A stretch of DNA of 64,000 nt from Chromobotia macracanthus. Lineage: Eukaryota; Chordata; Actinopteri; Cypriniformes; Botiidae. A program made the translations under genes and the position numbers. Below, piece after piece: positions 1 to 12,000 of this stretch (positions are counted from its first letter, which is position 1; each line of letters starts with the position of its first letter). Location: contig JAZGTH010000014.1 in the NCBI GenBank assembly GCA_036877525.1, positions 607,501-671,500 of the forward strand, written 5' to 3'. Under the pieces are notes generated by a model. That model was not told the origin of the DNA. It worked only from the letters and a program-made list of their open reading frames with translations, and searched no databases.

Positions 1-204
1 AACTAAAACAACTGTTTTTAAAGTATTACATGACTTATAAACGATATAGAAAAGTGAAGTTAGTTGTGAGTAAAACTTTGGCATTTGTTTGCAGGTGACA
101 CTTTGATATTTTATCTTATGTAATGTGACATTTAAGCCTTCATATTCTTGCAGGGAGCAAACAGTATTTTAGCTAAATGAGTTCAAAAACACTATGTCCC
201 TCAG

Positions 205-951
205 TTTGTGGAAGACTATGAACCCACCAAAGCTGATAGTTACAGAAATAAGGTGGTGCTGGATGGAGAAGAAGTCCAGATTGATATTCTGGATACAGCG
301 GGGCAGGAGGACTATGTAACTACTTCCGCAGCGGAGAAGGTTTTCTTCTGGTCTTATCCAGAGTCCTTCAGTGCCACATCAGAGTTCAGGTGTGTTTCTG
401 CTCTTCATGTGTTCTGTAGTCTGTTGAGTCTGATAGAACGTGAGTGACTGATCAGCACACTGATGATCTGGTGTCCTGCTCACAGCGGCCTGTGCAAGTG
501 AAACTGTGAAGCTCTCAACACCAGCACAGTTTCATAACACCAGGAGCATTGAAGTGATAGTTCAACCTAATATGAAAGTTGCTGTTAATTTACTCACTTA
601 AGAAGCTAAATGACTGGTCTAAAACTATCCTTTTAATGAGTGTGCGTCATTGAGTGTTCACTGGTGAGTGTGTGCTGTTGAGTCTGTGTTAACATGGAAA
701 CATTATTTTATTGTCTATATAGCATGTTGATGTGGTAAATTAAACAAACGTGTATGTGTCTGTATGTCCACAGAGAGCAGATCCTGAGAGTTAAAGCAGA
801 GGACGACACAATCCCTCTGTCACTGGTGGGAAATAAATCGGATCTGGAGGACAGACGTCAGGTGTCTGTGGACGAGACTCGAGCCAAAGCAGATGAGTGG
901 ACTGTCCAGTATGTGGAAACTTCAGCCAAAACTCGTGCAAATGTTGATAAG
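205..951 (+). pseudogene. Ral small GTPase (RALB-like) pseudogene, two exons
   Basis: Two exon-like blocks (205-389 and 774-951) are joined by a 384-bp intron with CAG acceptor and GTGTGT donor. Ral proteins are Ras-family GTPases that act in exocyst control at the plasma membrane. The first block starts at the Ral effector loop (FVEDYEPTKADSYR) and keeps the G3 motif DTAGQ. The second keeps G4 NKSD, G5 ETSAK and the exon end TRANVDK. Residues such as VKAED and VQYVETSAK favour RALB over RALA. After QEDY, 13 bases are missing; 38 bases later, 11 more are missing. The frame is restored but switch II (AAIRDNYFRSGEG) is replaced by an unrelated 15-residue stretch. No exon for VFFDLMRE and the CAAX tail is visible before the next gene, and the P-loop exon is not in the first 204 bases. 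The retained intron argues against a retrocopy. A real but odd gene with exons outside the window cannot be fully excluded. Confidence 0.75.
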
Positions 952-3410
952 GTGCCGACGTTCTGTACTTTTTACTAAACACACGGTTATTTTATTGTTA
1001 AATGTTTTCAAAAGCATGTTTCACTTTTGTACCTGTATGTCTACAGCTTGTCTTTATTTAATCACTTAAAGGAAAAATTGGTTCGCAGAAAAAACAATTC
1101 TCTTTAATTTAAATAAAACCATTAAAATGGTCCATTTCTAACATGTGGATTCTGTGGAAGGTGTTTATTCAAAAGCACATGAAACCGCTTTCATGGTTCT
1201 TTCTCTTCACATCTCACAAAAACCTTTATTTGAGTTCCATGGAAGGAATTCCAAGGGAATTCATATGTTTTTGGAACTTGACAGAATTTTCATTTTTGGA
1301 TGAATCTTCCTTTAAAATTTACAAACAATATAGAATCATGTTGCTCTGTAAGTTTGAGGTCTTGAGGAACCTGATACAGCCTCATAAGTCATGTGTCATC
1401 TGACTCCAGCTGGACACACAGAAGATGTGGATTCATCCCTCCTAGGATGAATGTTTCCTAATTTGGTGTAAATCAGCCAGTGGAAAACTTTATGTACTCC
1501 CTTTTCTTCCAAACTGTTTCCTGCTCTGAAGGTTCAGAGCATCTCATGAACACAACTGCTCAACCAGGAGGGGGCGATATATTGTTACTCTGCAGTAACA
1601 ATATTCACGTCCTTGTGGTCAAAACACAAATGTGTTTGCCTGGGCAAGTGATAGACAGGTTCCAGTTTCCATAAAGATCAGCAAGTTTTTCTTGACTAGT
1701 TAGAATTTTCTAAATGATGATGTTTGCTAAGTTATGTGTCACTTCTGCTATTGCTCAATGTTGGTGAAATGCTTTGGGTTTAAACTTAGTTTTGTACTTG
1801 ATAACTAATGCCACTAATGTAGAATGTGACACCTCTAAAGACTGAATAAACACTTTCTAAAAACTCTTGCCTTCAGTTTAATAGACCTATACATTTTGAA
1901 GTTGTTTAATTAGCAAAATGTTTAATTTGTATAATTTCACGATTATCAATGTGTAGTAGTTTTGCTGTAAATGCTTCCTCTTTTTGTGGTTTGTGTCTGT
2001 CAGTCTGTCACAATTCAACATTGTCCATTACCGACTCTGTCATACATACTGCCCAAAAATTCAACACATTTGTGCATTGAGTGAATGCAGTAAAGCAATA
2101 GTCTGAATTTTGTTTGTGACACGCAATAGAAATCTGTAAAGTAGATGTTTATGTCTTCTGCTTTATTTCAATGATAATGAATCATTTTTGTGCTGGTTTG
2201 TTATTGTGGTATCAACAGTTTAAGATAAATCAGATCTTGAGAACATCTCTGATCTCTTCATGTCTCTCTGATGTCTTCAGAGATAAAAAGTGAAAGATTC
2301 TAGAAACTATTCTTTATGCTGTTTAGAAGCCTGTCTGAGATTATAAAGCATATACGACTCATGTTTATGATACAGTAACAAGACACCTTTAAACTCTCTG
2401 AAACTGCAGCAATTACAATTTAAAGAACCTAATGGATTAGGCTTGTAGATTGTTCTTCTTCAAAAAATATAAAAATTACATTTGTGATAATTGAAGGTCA
2501 GGATTATAAAACATGCAAATAATAGAAATCACTGCAGAAATAAGCAACAGTTTTTATTAATGGAACAGAAGATATTTCTTGTCTACAGACTCATGTAGTG
2601 TTGTGACGAGATGAGAAAACATTTGTTCGGTACCAGCCACCCACTGAGGTAGATGAATGTACATAACACTTCAAAACTTCATGTCGAAGCATTTAAATAA
2701 TATTCTCATAATGCATTTGACCTTCATATAAACTGTTCAAATGCACAAATGTCCATCTGATAATAAGAGTATTAAACAATACCATTTATTCCTTTATAAA
2801 CACTTCTACGAAGAAAAGAATAAACATTCATTTAAAGTAAATAAAACTATTATACAAACATATAACTGCTAAAATATGTATCTTAAATATGTTTTATTAT
2901 ATTATATATATTATTATATTAAATATGTATTAATATTAAAATGTATCTGTAAAACAACTAAAATAATATAGACATTAAAGAAACAGTTCACTCAAAACTA
3001 TAAACTCATTTTTCAGCTGTTTGACAGAACACAAAAGAATTTTGGAAGAACTTTCATGCTCTTTTTCATATAACACCAGCTGATAGTCTAAGAGAGTGAT
3101 AACAGGTGTTTGGACCTCCGCAGACATGGTCACTATGAACTGATGTTGTATGTAAAAGAACTTCAGGACTTCAAATTCTCCTTGTGTTCAGTCTGAGACA
3201 TCATGAGTGTAAATAATGACAGAACTCTTGTTCTGAGCTGAACTGTTCCTTTAACTGTTCCTGAGAGCCAGTAAGAGTTTATGATGAAAACAGACTCAGA
3301 TCAGATCAGTCAAATCCTGTAAGATCCATGATGTTCTCACTCATGAGTAAGAGTTTAACCCTCAAACTCATGTGCACTAAAGATCCCGATGTGTGTCATC
3401 TGCAGTGACT
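952..3410. other. Intergenic, no gene seen
   Basis: AT-rich single-copy sequence without a credible coding exon. It holds the probable 3' UTR of the nucleoside transporter on the minus strand: the first AATAAA reached after its stop is read at 2893-2898, with another at 2785-2790. A loose CTCF-like motif lies at 1565-1578. Confidence 0.5.
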
Positions 3411-6400
3411 TCAGATGAGCCCTCGAAACAAAAAGGACAGAGATGCTCCAAGAGCGAGACCGAGCGAGAGAAAGAAGGCCATGATCGCCCCTGCAGTCTC
3501 TGCCTCGCTCGCCTCAACTTTCCTGGGAACACAGACAAGAACATGATTGAAATCCTGAAATCATTCTGAGGGATCATCACAGCTCTGTCATCTTGACGGT
3601 TCAGCCTGCAAGGTGTTGATTTGAAGGATTGCACTGAATCATGTTTGTAGTACAATGAACATTGTGTCAGTAAAGATTTCACCCCTGAGGCCCAGATCCA
3701 GAACAGACTCCATGTTCTGAAACTGAACTGTGTTCAGTTCACGTTCACACGCTCTTAAGAGGTCTCAAGACCATGACATTAAGAGACTTTAAAGGTGTAG
3801 CCTGCAGTTAAAGATCTGAGCTGCTAACAGATGTGGGGTCTGGGTTCAAATGAGGTTGTTATCAAATATTTAAGATTGGGGCAACAATGAAGAACTTAAA
3901 GAAACAGTTATTGATTCATATTATGTTGATAAAGGTTGCAGAGGCACTTTTTCTCACTTGGGTCCGAAGCACATGCAGAGACTGGCCAGATATCCATTAG
4001 AAAAGGCAAAGAGGATCATGAATGCGATGAACCAGCCGTCATGCGTGAAGAACACAGGCAGATTGTAACGCGGCTGGACGTTACACAGCATAAAGAGAGG
4101 AACAAATATCACACGAGCCAGTAACAGACCAGGCAGTAACTTACTGTCTTTACCAGGCTAGAGAGTGACAGAGAGAGAGACAGAGAGTTTACATACTTTT
4201 TGGGCGACTGCATGTAAAATCTTTTTAAATGTGACACGTAAGGAAATGTAGAGTCTTACCCACATACACACGGCTGTGAGACTGCGACCCGCCCAGTCAA
4301 ACACATTGAAGAACAGAAAGCATGACACCGGGATGAAATACTTCTCTAAAAAAGAAGTTAGCTTTAAATATAAATAAACTTTACACACAATTTATGTTTT
4401 TAATATCACTCATTCCAGAACAATATTTGTGATACACATAAAGAGTTTGTCATAATTATTTCATGGGCATCATTTTAGACTGCATCAGAGTTTAAAACAC
4501 TTTAAACTTTAAAACAATAAAGTAACAGGAAACGTTTAAATTCTGCATTCTGTAACTGAACATCATCATGGATCACATACACACTCCCCTCACCCCAAGC
4601 TCCACCATGAGCCACAGTTTTCACATCCACAGTAACTGCAGGAAATGTGCCGATGGTGATGGTGAAGGCAAAACACACAGAGAGAGCCATAACCCAGATC
4701 TGAAGAGAGAAACCACACGAGATTCTCACACTCATGAGGAAACATGACTTGTGCTCTTGGTTCAGTGTCAGTTCTGTGTTTAATACTTATATAAGTATAA
4801 ATGACGCAGTCTGAGGTTTGTCGAGTATTCGTGTTGTTGGGTTGGTTTTACCTTTTTAAAGATGGTCATTATTGAAGGTGTTTGTTTCCTCTCGGCACTG
4901 ACGTCCTGCTTCTTCTGATCTACAGAAGTACAGAGAATACATTGAGCTCTGACACCAACATCTTGACGTTGTATCCACACACAGATCTGATCTGAGGTTC
5001 AGGATGTCACCTGTCTTTATCAGACCCATCTTGTTCTCTTCATCTTCAGCAGGTTTCTTCTGCTTACTCTGATAATATTGAAAAAAACCCTGCAGGATGA
5101 ACAGAACACACAAATATTCTCACTGTTTCAAACTTAAAAGTGAACATTCTCAAAACTCAATGTTGACTTCTTTTTCTGCTCTTGTTCTGAAAGATTCAGG
5201 TCATTAAAATATAAAAAACTTTTCATCTAATTATGTTCTGCTCTACATTTTTTCCATCATATTTTAGATATAAAATGTTTTGTGAATAAACCTTTAGCCA
5301 GTCAAATCTTACCAGTTTAGGAAGAGCAACATATGATGCGATTGCTACAGCTATAACAACACAAGCTGTGATGAAGTATCCAAATGCACTGTCCTTCAAA
5401 GCTGAACCACCTGAGAGAGAGACACAGACAGAGAGACACAGAGAGATAGAGAGAGTCAGACAGAGAGAACCAGAGAGATAGAGAGTCAGACAGAGAGAGA
5501 GACAGTAGGCTTTTATGAAAATAACACAATTCAATTTCTGAATTTAAGTAGTATTACATTTATTTCAGATGAATGATTTAATTTGTTCAGGCACTCACTG
5601 GCGATGGCGCAGATCATTGCAAAGGCAGCAAAGGTCCCCGCGAGTCCCTGACCGCTCATGATGGGTGTTGTGTATGAAGATGGTAGAAGACCAGCCATTC
5701 CAAAGAGACTTCCCTGAAGAATCGCTCCAAACGCTGAAATGACACACACCAAAATTCTGTCCCTTTAACTTAAACCAGGAATGTGTTTTACCAAACAGAG
5801 TAAATTTTGACGGCTGAAATAAAGATGAGATGTTTAACAGATACTGTAGCATGTGTCTGTTACTTGAATCTTACAGTTAATGCAGACGATTTTGATCATG
5901 GTGAGGATGAAGAAGGGCAACGGTTCCACATCCACTTTCACCAGAACTGCAGTCAACAGAAACAGAACCAGAATCACCGTCAAACTGCCCGTGATCCTCA
6001 ACTTCTGAGGAATTCTGCACAGAAAGGTCACCATTTACAACTTCATGTGAAACTGTGTGTCAATCTATCCAGTGAATGAACTAATAACAAACAAATTAAA
6101 ATATCACAAGAAACTCATTTTAAAGGCAGGGTAGGTGATTTTTCCAGGAACATTTGTGTTATGCTGGTTGAAAGTCTCTTTACATCCTGATATCAATCAC
6201 AATCAAGTAAAGTGCAAATATAAATCTTCTGCTGAAGGCACAAGACCATACAATCAGTCCACATGTAATGAAATGTTGTCCTGTTTGCCTGTCAGACTGT
6301 TTGTCTGTGTTTATGTGTTGGAGGATGCGTGGCTTTGGAGAGAGGCGGGCAGGATTGTATACTTTCAAAGCTTGCTTGCTATTGCTAGTCTCTCCAAAAT

Positions 6401-7271
6401 CACGGACCCACTTTACCCTATGTAAAGTGGATTCACATTTGCCCCTCTCATGAAGAACAGGGTGAGAAGATCATTCAGTGGTTGAGATCTCACCTCTGGT
6501 GAAGAACTGAATTCAGGCAGCTGAACACCAGCAGCGGCACCATAGCACACAACGTCATCACATTATTAAATCTGGCCTGTAAGACACTCCGTGTGTCTCC
6601 TTCGGTCTGATTGGCTGAGAAGTTTCCTTCATTTAAAGGTTGAGGGTCTGCCAGACGACTGGTGAAATACTGCAAAACAGAGACACACGGATGAAAGGGA
6701 CTTTGTGAACATTTATGTTCTTCTGGATTTTTAGAAAGTCATCATGTCTGTTATACTATGACAAAAAACACCCCAAAGTTTAATCACTTCACATGGAATA
6801 GAGGCAAAGTGGTTACCATGGTTGCAGTCATGAAGAAATTCCATGGTAACAGAGTGCCTAACCCCAACGTAAAGAAAATCAACCAGACGCCATTATATCT
6901 GTCAAGAGCAGAAAACGAGACATTTCACTATTACTGAACCTCTGTGCTTATTTGGTTTCTGGTGGTTTTTGGGTTTGTTTTTGAAGCACCGGAACACAGA
7001 TGATAGAGACAAAAGTTCTGTAAGGAACGTAAAAGACTATGAAATCAGGTTGTAAATGTTTTTTACTACAACTTGTCACTGTACAACTGGTGTGTAATCT
7101 CTCGAGTGTATGGAGGAACTGATTCAGTATCAGTTGTATTACAGAAAAGAAATCTAGTGTCTCTCTGAGTGAGTCCAGCTGGTAAAGTTGAGCTGTGATA
7201 ACCTTTAACTGATGTTGAGTGTTTAGAATAAATGTTTTCACTCACTTATCTTTGGGCACCTGAGGATCCAT
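3411..7271 (-). CDS. slc29a1: Equilibrative nucleoside transporter, ENT1 type
   Basis: Twelve coding exons (plus-strand coordinates, in gene order): 7246-7271, 6817-6898, 6494-6669, 5875-6014, 5599-5733, 5313-5410, 5011-5089, 4852-4919, 4594-4699, 4260-4345, 3958-4157, 3411-3522. They total 1308 nt, giving 435 aa plus stop; every junction is GT/AG and in phase. ENT proteins carry purine and pyrimidine nucleosides down their gradient through 11 membrane helices. Family marks are PWN at residues 27-29, FGAILQGSLFG, SGQGLAG, the FDW-GRSLTA motif in the region of TM8, and the C-terminal EAETAGAIMAFFL-LGLALGA. Two N-glycosylation sequons (N52, N56) lie in the first outer loop, where human ENT1 has one. 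The TM6-TM7 cytoplasmic loop is about 49 residues, shorter than in human ENT1 (456 aa). Sequence agrees with ENT1 better than ENT2 throughout. The ATG is preceded by a short 5' UTR whose acceptor is near 7302. Function is inferred from the family. Confidence 0.93.
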
Positions 7272-7777
7272 TTCTGTGGATTTCTAATGTTCAGCTGCCC
7301 TGAGAGAACAACAGAGGAAAGAGAAACATTTAAAAGCCATTATAAAAGTTACAAAAACTGACAAAGTTTCAGTGAGAAAATAGCCATCCAAAATAATCAT
7401 GACAATAACAGTGATTACAGTGAGGTAATATCAATAAAGCCATACCAGAAAACCCACTAGTGCAATGAGATTAAATAAAAAAACAATATGAAACTAATCA
7501 AAAAGAGTTATTAATAAATATCAATATCATCCAGGAATGAAAAAATAAACCTCCAGGAAAACACTCCTGACATATTATATAGACTACCTATTAAAGTGAA
7601 ACCACATTTTATGTACATAAACAATACGCATTTATCTTTAAAATCTAATGGCATTAGAATTTCCACTTCCTCACAGTTACTGGGCATGAAGACTAAAGTT
7701 ACACTAAAACTAAGAGAGTTTACAGTCACTGTAGTGAAATACATCACCAACAAAAAAAAGTGCAGTAAAATACTTAC

Positions 7778-7833
7778 TGCTGCTCGTACAGCACCTCCAC
7801 ATAAACACTGAGCATGAGTAGAGCTGCTTTATA
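7778..7833 (-). promoter_or_regulatory. Probable core promoter and non-coding exon 1 of slc29a1
   Basis: On the minus strand a TATAAAG element (7827-7833) lies about 25-30 bp before a short stretch that ends in a strong splice donor, GTAAGT, at 7777-7772. The next good acceptor, CTCTCAG, is just upstream of the slc29a1 ATG. This fits a non-coding first exon of roughly 25 nt spliced to the exon carrying the start codon. The transcription start is inferred, not seen. Confidence 0.45.
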
Positions 7834-7873
7834 CAGCCTTTATCATGCCCCTCCCTCTCATGAATATGTGATT

Positions 7874-7943
7874 GGCTCTGCACTTTTGGCTCTGCACTTT
7901 TGGCTCTGCACTTTTGGCTCTGCACTTTTGGCTCTGCACTTTT
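7874..7943. repeat. Five-copy 14-bp tandem repeat upstream of slc29a1
   Basis: Five identical copies of GGCTCTGCACTTTT in a row, ending 41 bp upstream (in gene direction) of the minus-strand TATA element. Perfect identity suggests a recent expansion. It may alter the promoter-proximal region, but no known factor site is obvious. Confidence 0.9.
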
Positions 7944-8921
7944 GGTCTTTGTTTGTGCTGAGCGTCACTTATCTCAGCATAACCAGACACTCAGACATAA
8001 ACATGCGACTCACAGTGAAAAACGTTTCAAATGAATAACCTGTAATAACCTGCACTGTAATTTCCACAGACATTTCCACATCTGTACATTGCTTGTATAA
8101 CAGTGTAATCAATGATAAAAAGCAAATATGTATATCATAAATAATGAATGTATATTGAAAATATGTATTTGACTATTTCATATGAATATGACTAGTAACT
8201 TTAAACTATGTGCCAAAGATAAACTGGTCCACACATGTAGTCACCCTGAACACACGTCCTCACAAGCTCTGTTCCAGGAGAATTGTTTTGATTTGTTGAG
8301 GATTCAGTCACTCTCAGTTAATAACATTCAATTGTACTGTATTGTAATTGACAATACAAACGTGGCACTGTATGTTTTTTCCCCTGTTGAGAAACACTTG
8401 TTTTCATGGGTGAAACCAAGAATGAAACCTGTGAGTTAAAAAAAACTGCTGAAGCGCACAAAACTAATCATAAGACATTTCTCAGATATGGGAAGTGGAC
8501 CTTTATTTCCACAGGTCATGAAATGTACAACGCTGTTGAAGTTCAGCTGAGGCTTTCAGTGTAAAGGGCAATAATTTCACACGTGTCCGGGAGCTCTCTG
8601 TCCACTCACAGACACATCAGCATCTCAACCATCTGATCCACCTGTCTGCTAGACCAGAGAGGAACATAGAACAGAGATTCACAACCCAAATTCCATGACA
8701 CACAGACCTCAGCAGAGAAATATCTCCATGCTGGACCTCAGATATTATTCAGAAACTCTTGCTTCCAGATGAAGAGACAATCTTGGATTGGCCAGCACAG
8801 CTCTTAAGTAATGGATACGTTTTGATGGACGCAGTCCAAACACACAATGATTTCCATACACAGAAATTCTTATTGACAAACAGATACACAACTTGGCAAA
8901 TATATCTGGCCATATATCACA
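7944..8921. other. Intergenic, no gene seen
   Basis: Single-copy AT-rich sequence. No exon, RNA gene or recognised mobile element was identified. Confidence 0.4.
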
Positions 8922-9047
8922 GGATGGTGATGGAGGATTGTGATGGAGGATGGTGATGGAGGATTGTGATGGAGGATGGTGATGGAGGATTGTGATGGAG
9001 GATGGTGATGGAGGATGGTGATGGAGGATGGTGATGGAGGATGGTGG
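8922..9047. repeat. 13-bp minisatellite
   Basis: About nine to ten copies of a 13-bp unit (GGATGGTGATGGA, with a GGATTGTGATGGA variant). The two variants alternate at the left and become uniform at the right. No coding meaning. Confidence 0.85.
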
Positions 9048-12000
9048 AGGTGAACATGTTCTCAATCTCATCTCATGTGCAGGAGTTTGCTTGCTCGCAG
9101 GTGATTGACAGTTCATCAGTTAGTGGCGTCCACATGTAACACGTCACTTCAGATGAAACTTTAGTAAGGCTCATTGAACAGTTAGAAACGCTGAAATGTT
9201 TACTGAAGATTTTATTTATTTCATATTTATTATTATATTTAAGGGTGGCCACCTCGATGACTTGATTTGTTAGTGTTTGATGGAGGTTGTAATTAAACTG
9301 CTGCCCTCAAGTGGCGCACATATGCTTAACAGCACAAACCACAGCGTGGTTCAGTACAAGAACTGATATTTTACTACAGTACAGTGAGACAGATTTGTCT
9401 AATTATTACAGTCAGTACACAGAGCTGGCATGATGATGATGATGATGATGGTCTGGGCTGGTGTTATTGATATCAGTGCTTTGGTTTATGTGACATATCA
9501 TGTTCATACAGTAACAGCTCAATAACGTTCCTGTAATTCATTCCAGATTAATTTCTGATGGTGTTCATGAAGGAAGCGCTACATAATCAACTGTGTGTTG
9601 TGTAAACCTTCCAGAAAAGCCCTCATGAGCAGATTAGAAACTGAAACCCTAACGGTCTGTTTTAAAAGATGGAAAGACAAAACGCTGCACACAGAAAATT
9701 CTGCTTGAGTTTAGCTGTTAGAATATTGATATTAAAGAGTTTCAATGTCCAAAAATCATAGCCATTTGAATGTGTCAAGCCTCCGCAGGCTTGGTCTGTT
9801 AATATTCAGACTGTTTGGGGAAATATGAAGAGAGCTAATGAAGCATGACATTTTAGTACCTGGAACAAGTGTGTAAAGTCGACTCTAGTAAAGATATGTT
9901 GTGATATATAAAGATATGAGTCTCACACACAGAAGGGTAATAACTTCATTGAATGTACTTTGGCCTCTAAAAGTATAAAAAATAGCAGAATGTCATTGCA
10001 TTTGATATCAAAATATAGTAAATAAAGGGTGTCAGAGATTTGGTTTTTGAACTGTACAGTTAAGTTCCTGTCAGAGTTTTAGCACAACTCATTTGTATTC
10101 ATTGTACAGAAAGAACATCCAAATGGCCAATCAGAGCTCACGATCTGTTAAATGTGTAAGATCAACAGTACTGTCGACTGTAAAGGGTTACCACATCTGA
10201 TTTTGTTAAAGCAGTAAATATATACTGTGTGTGTGAGGACACAACCAGCCCTTCACTCACATCAGATCTGATTTCAGACTGAATCTTACCAAGAATTGTC
10301 ATTAGAAGATCATTTTTTACCCAGATATATATATATATATATATATGGTGGAATATGACATTCTCCTGACATCTTTCAGGAGATTCACCACATTACAGAC
10401 TTCATTCACAGAGTGAAGGTTAGGTGTGAGCGGTTTGTTGTTCTTTGTTTCGCTGATTTAAACTGTGCTTCTGTGAATAAACTGTGAGTTCATGCAGTGT
10501 GTGCATCTTTCTCTGTTATATAATGTTCCTGCATGTCTGCTTTTGTCACTCTGATAACAAAAAAAAAAATTTGCAGCTCACAAAATAATGAACTGAAATC
10601 ATTGTTTACTATTCAGATGAAATGTCAGATATTTTTAACCTTTGCCATAGAATATCTGTCGCGAAATAAAGAGGTTTCACTTAAAAGTTAAAAGCTAATA
10701 AACCAATCAATAAAATTCACAGAGTGCTTTCTGCCTTTGGGCTGTTACTCAACTCTGTTTGTTCCACTGATAGTTCAGACAATCATTAACAGACCCTAAT
10801 AACTGATTATCAGTCATTCCTTGTACTGTTTAATCATTTATTCCTAATGAATCTAATTACAATTAATTTGTGCTGTGTTGTGAAATGCCCTCAACAAACT
10901 TCTGCACTACACTCTACTGTACTGTACTCTCCTGTACTTTACTGTACTCTACTGTACTCTACTGTACTCTGCTCTGTGATACACAGCAGTATGTTCAATA
11001 CATTAGTGATGACGCAGTTCACTCATATTTTTGCTTTATTTAATGGTTGTTCTGTACTGGCTCTACTGTTAACAGTTAACCACACTATTTGGGGGGTTTC
11101 TAAGAAAAGAAACCTCCATAAGACATTGTGTGTTCAGCAGATGTGGCAACATACTGAATGTATAAAGCAGCTTTTTATAAAATGGACATTGTTTCTTAGA
11201 TAAGAAACACAAAACATTTTAGCTGTTTTTTAGTGACGCATAGATTTCAATCACTTAAGATCACAAAACAGCTGTGCATAAATATAAAATATGTAGAATT
11301 ATGAATAGTTATTATAAATGTATTGTACATTTTGTGTTAATATTAGTTATCTGAAAAATTCAAAAATGTATTTAAATATAATTGCCATAAACAAACATTC
11401 TATCTAAGATTCGCTCAGAATATCACTAGATCCTAATTTGTTCACAATCATCCTCAAAATGAATGAGTTACAGTAAAAAAGAATGAGTACAACAGTACAG
11501 AAACAGAGAGAGTCTTACCCGAGAGGATGGTTGTGTCTGAACTCTGTTCTGTTGTGTCACTCAACAGCAGCAGTTCAGAGAGCAGCAGGTCTCTTATCTT
11601 CAGGAATGAGTGAACGCTGACCATCATGAGTCTGTTCACTGTCCTGCTCTCTCACACATGAATGAACATAAACATCCGATTTACAGAAGTACCAACACTG
11701 CACTTTCTTGTCAGCGTTATTCATTGCTTTATTAGAATGATTAGTTTTATCATTTTATTAAATTTGCAACAGTTCATAGATCATATACTCTGTTTAATTA
11801 TATTATGATAAAAGTTAGTGATGTATTTAGCTCTGACCAGTGATATTCTGCTCTGTACATGTCTCAGTTTAGTGTCAGTTGTTCTGTTCTGTCCATTTAC
11901 ACTTAAATACGGACTACAATATGAAAGTTCATAACGACAAACTTTGACATTGGCTTGACAAAGCTTCACCTGAAAGTTTAATGAGGTTTAAAAAGACCTA

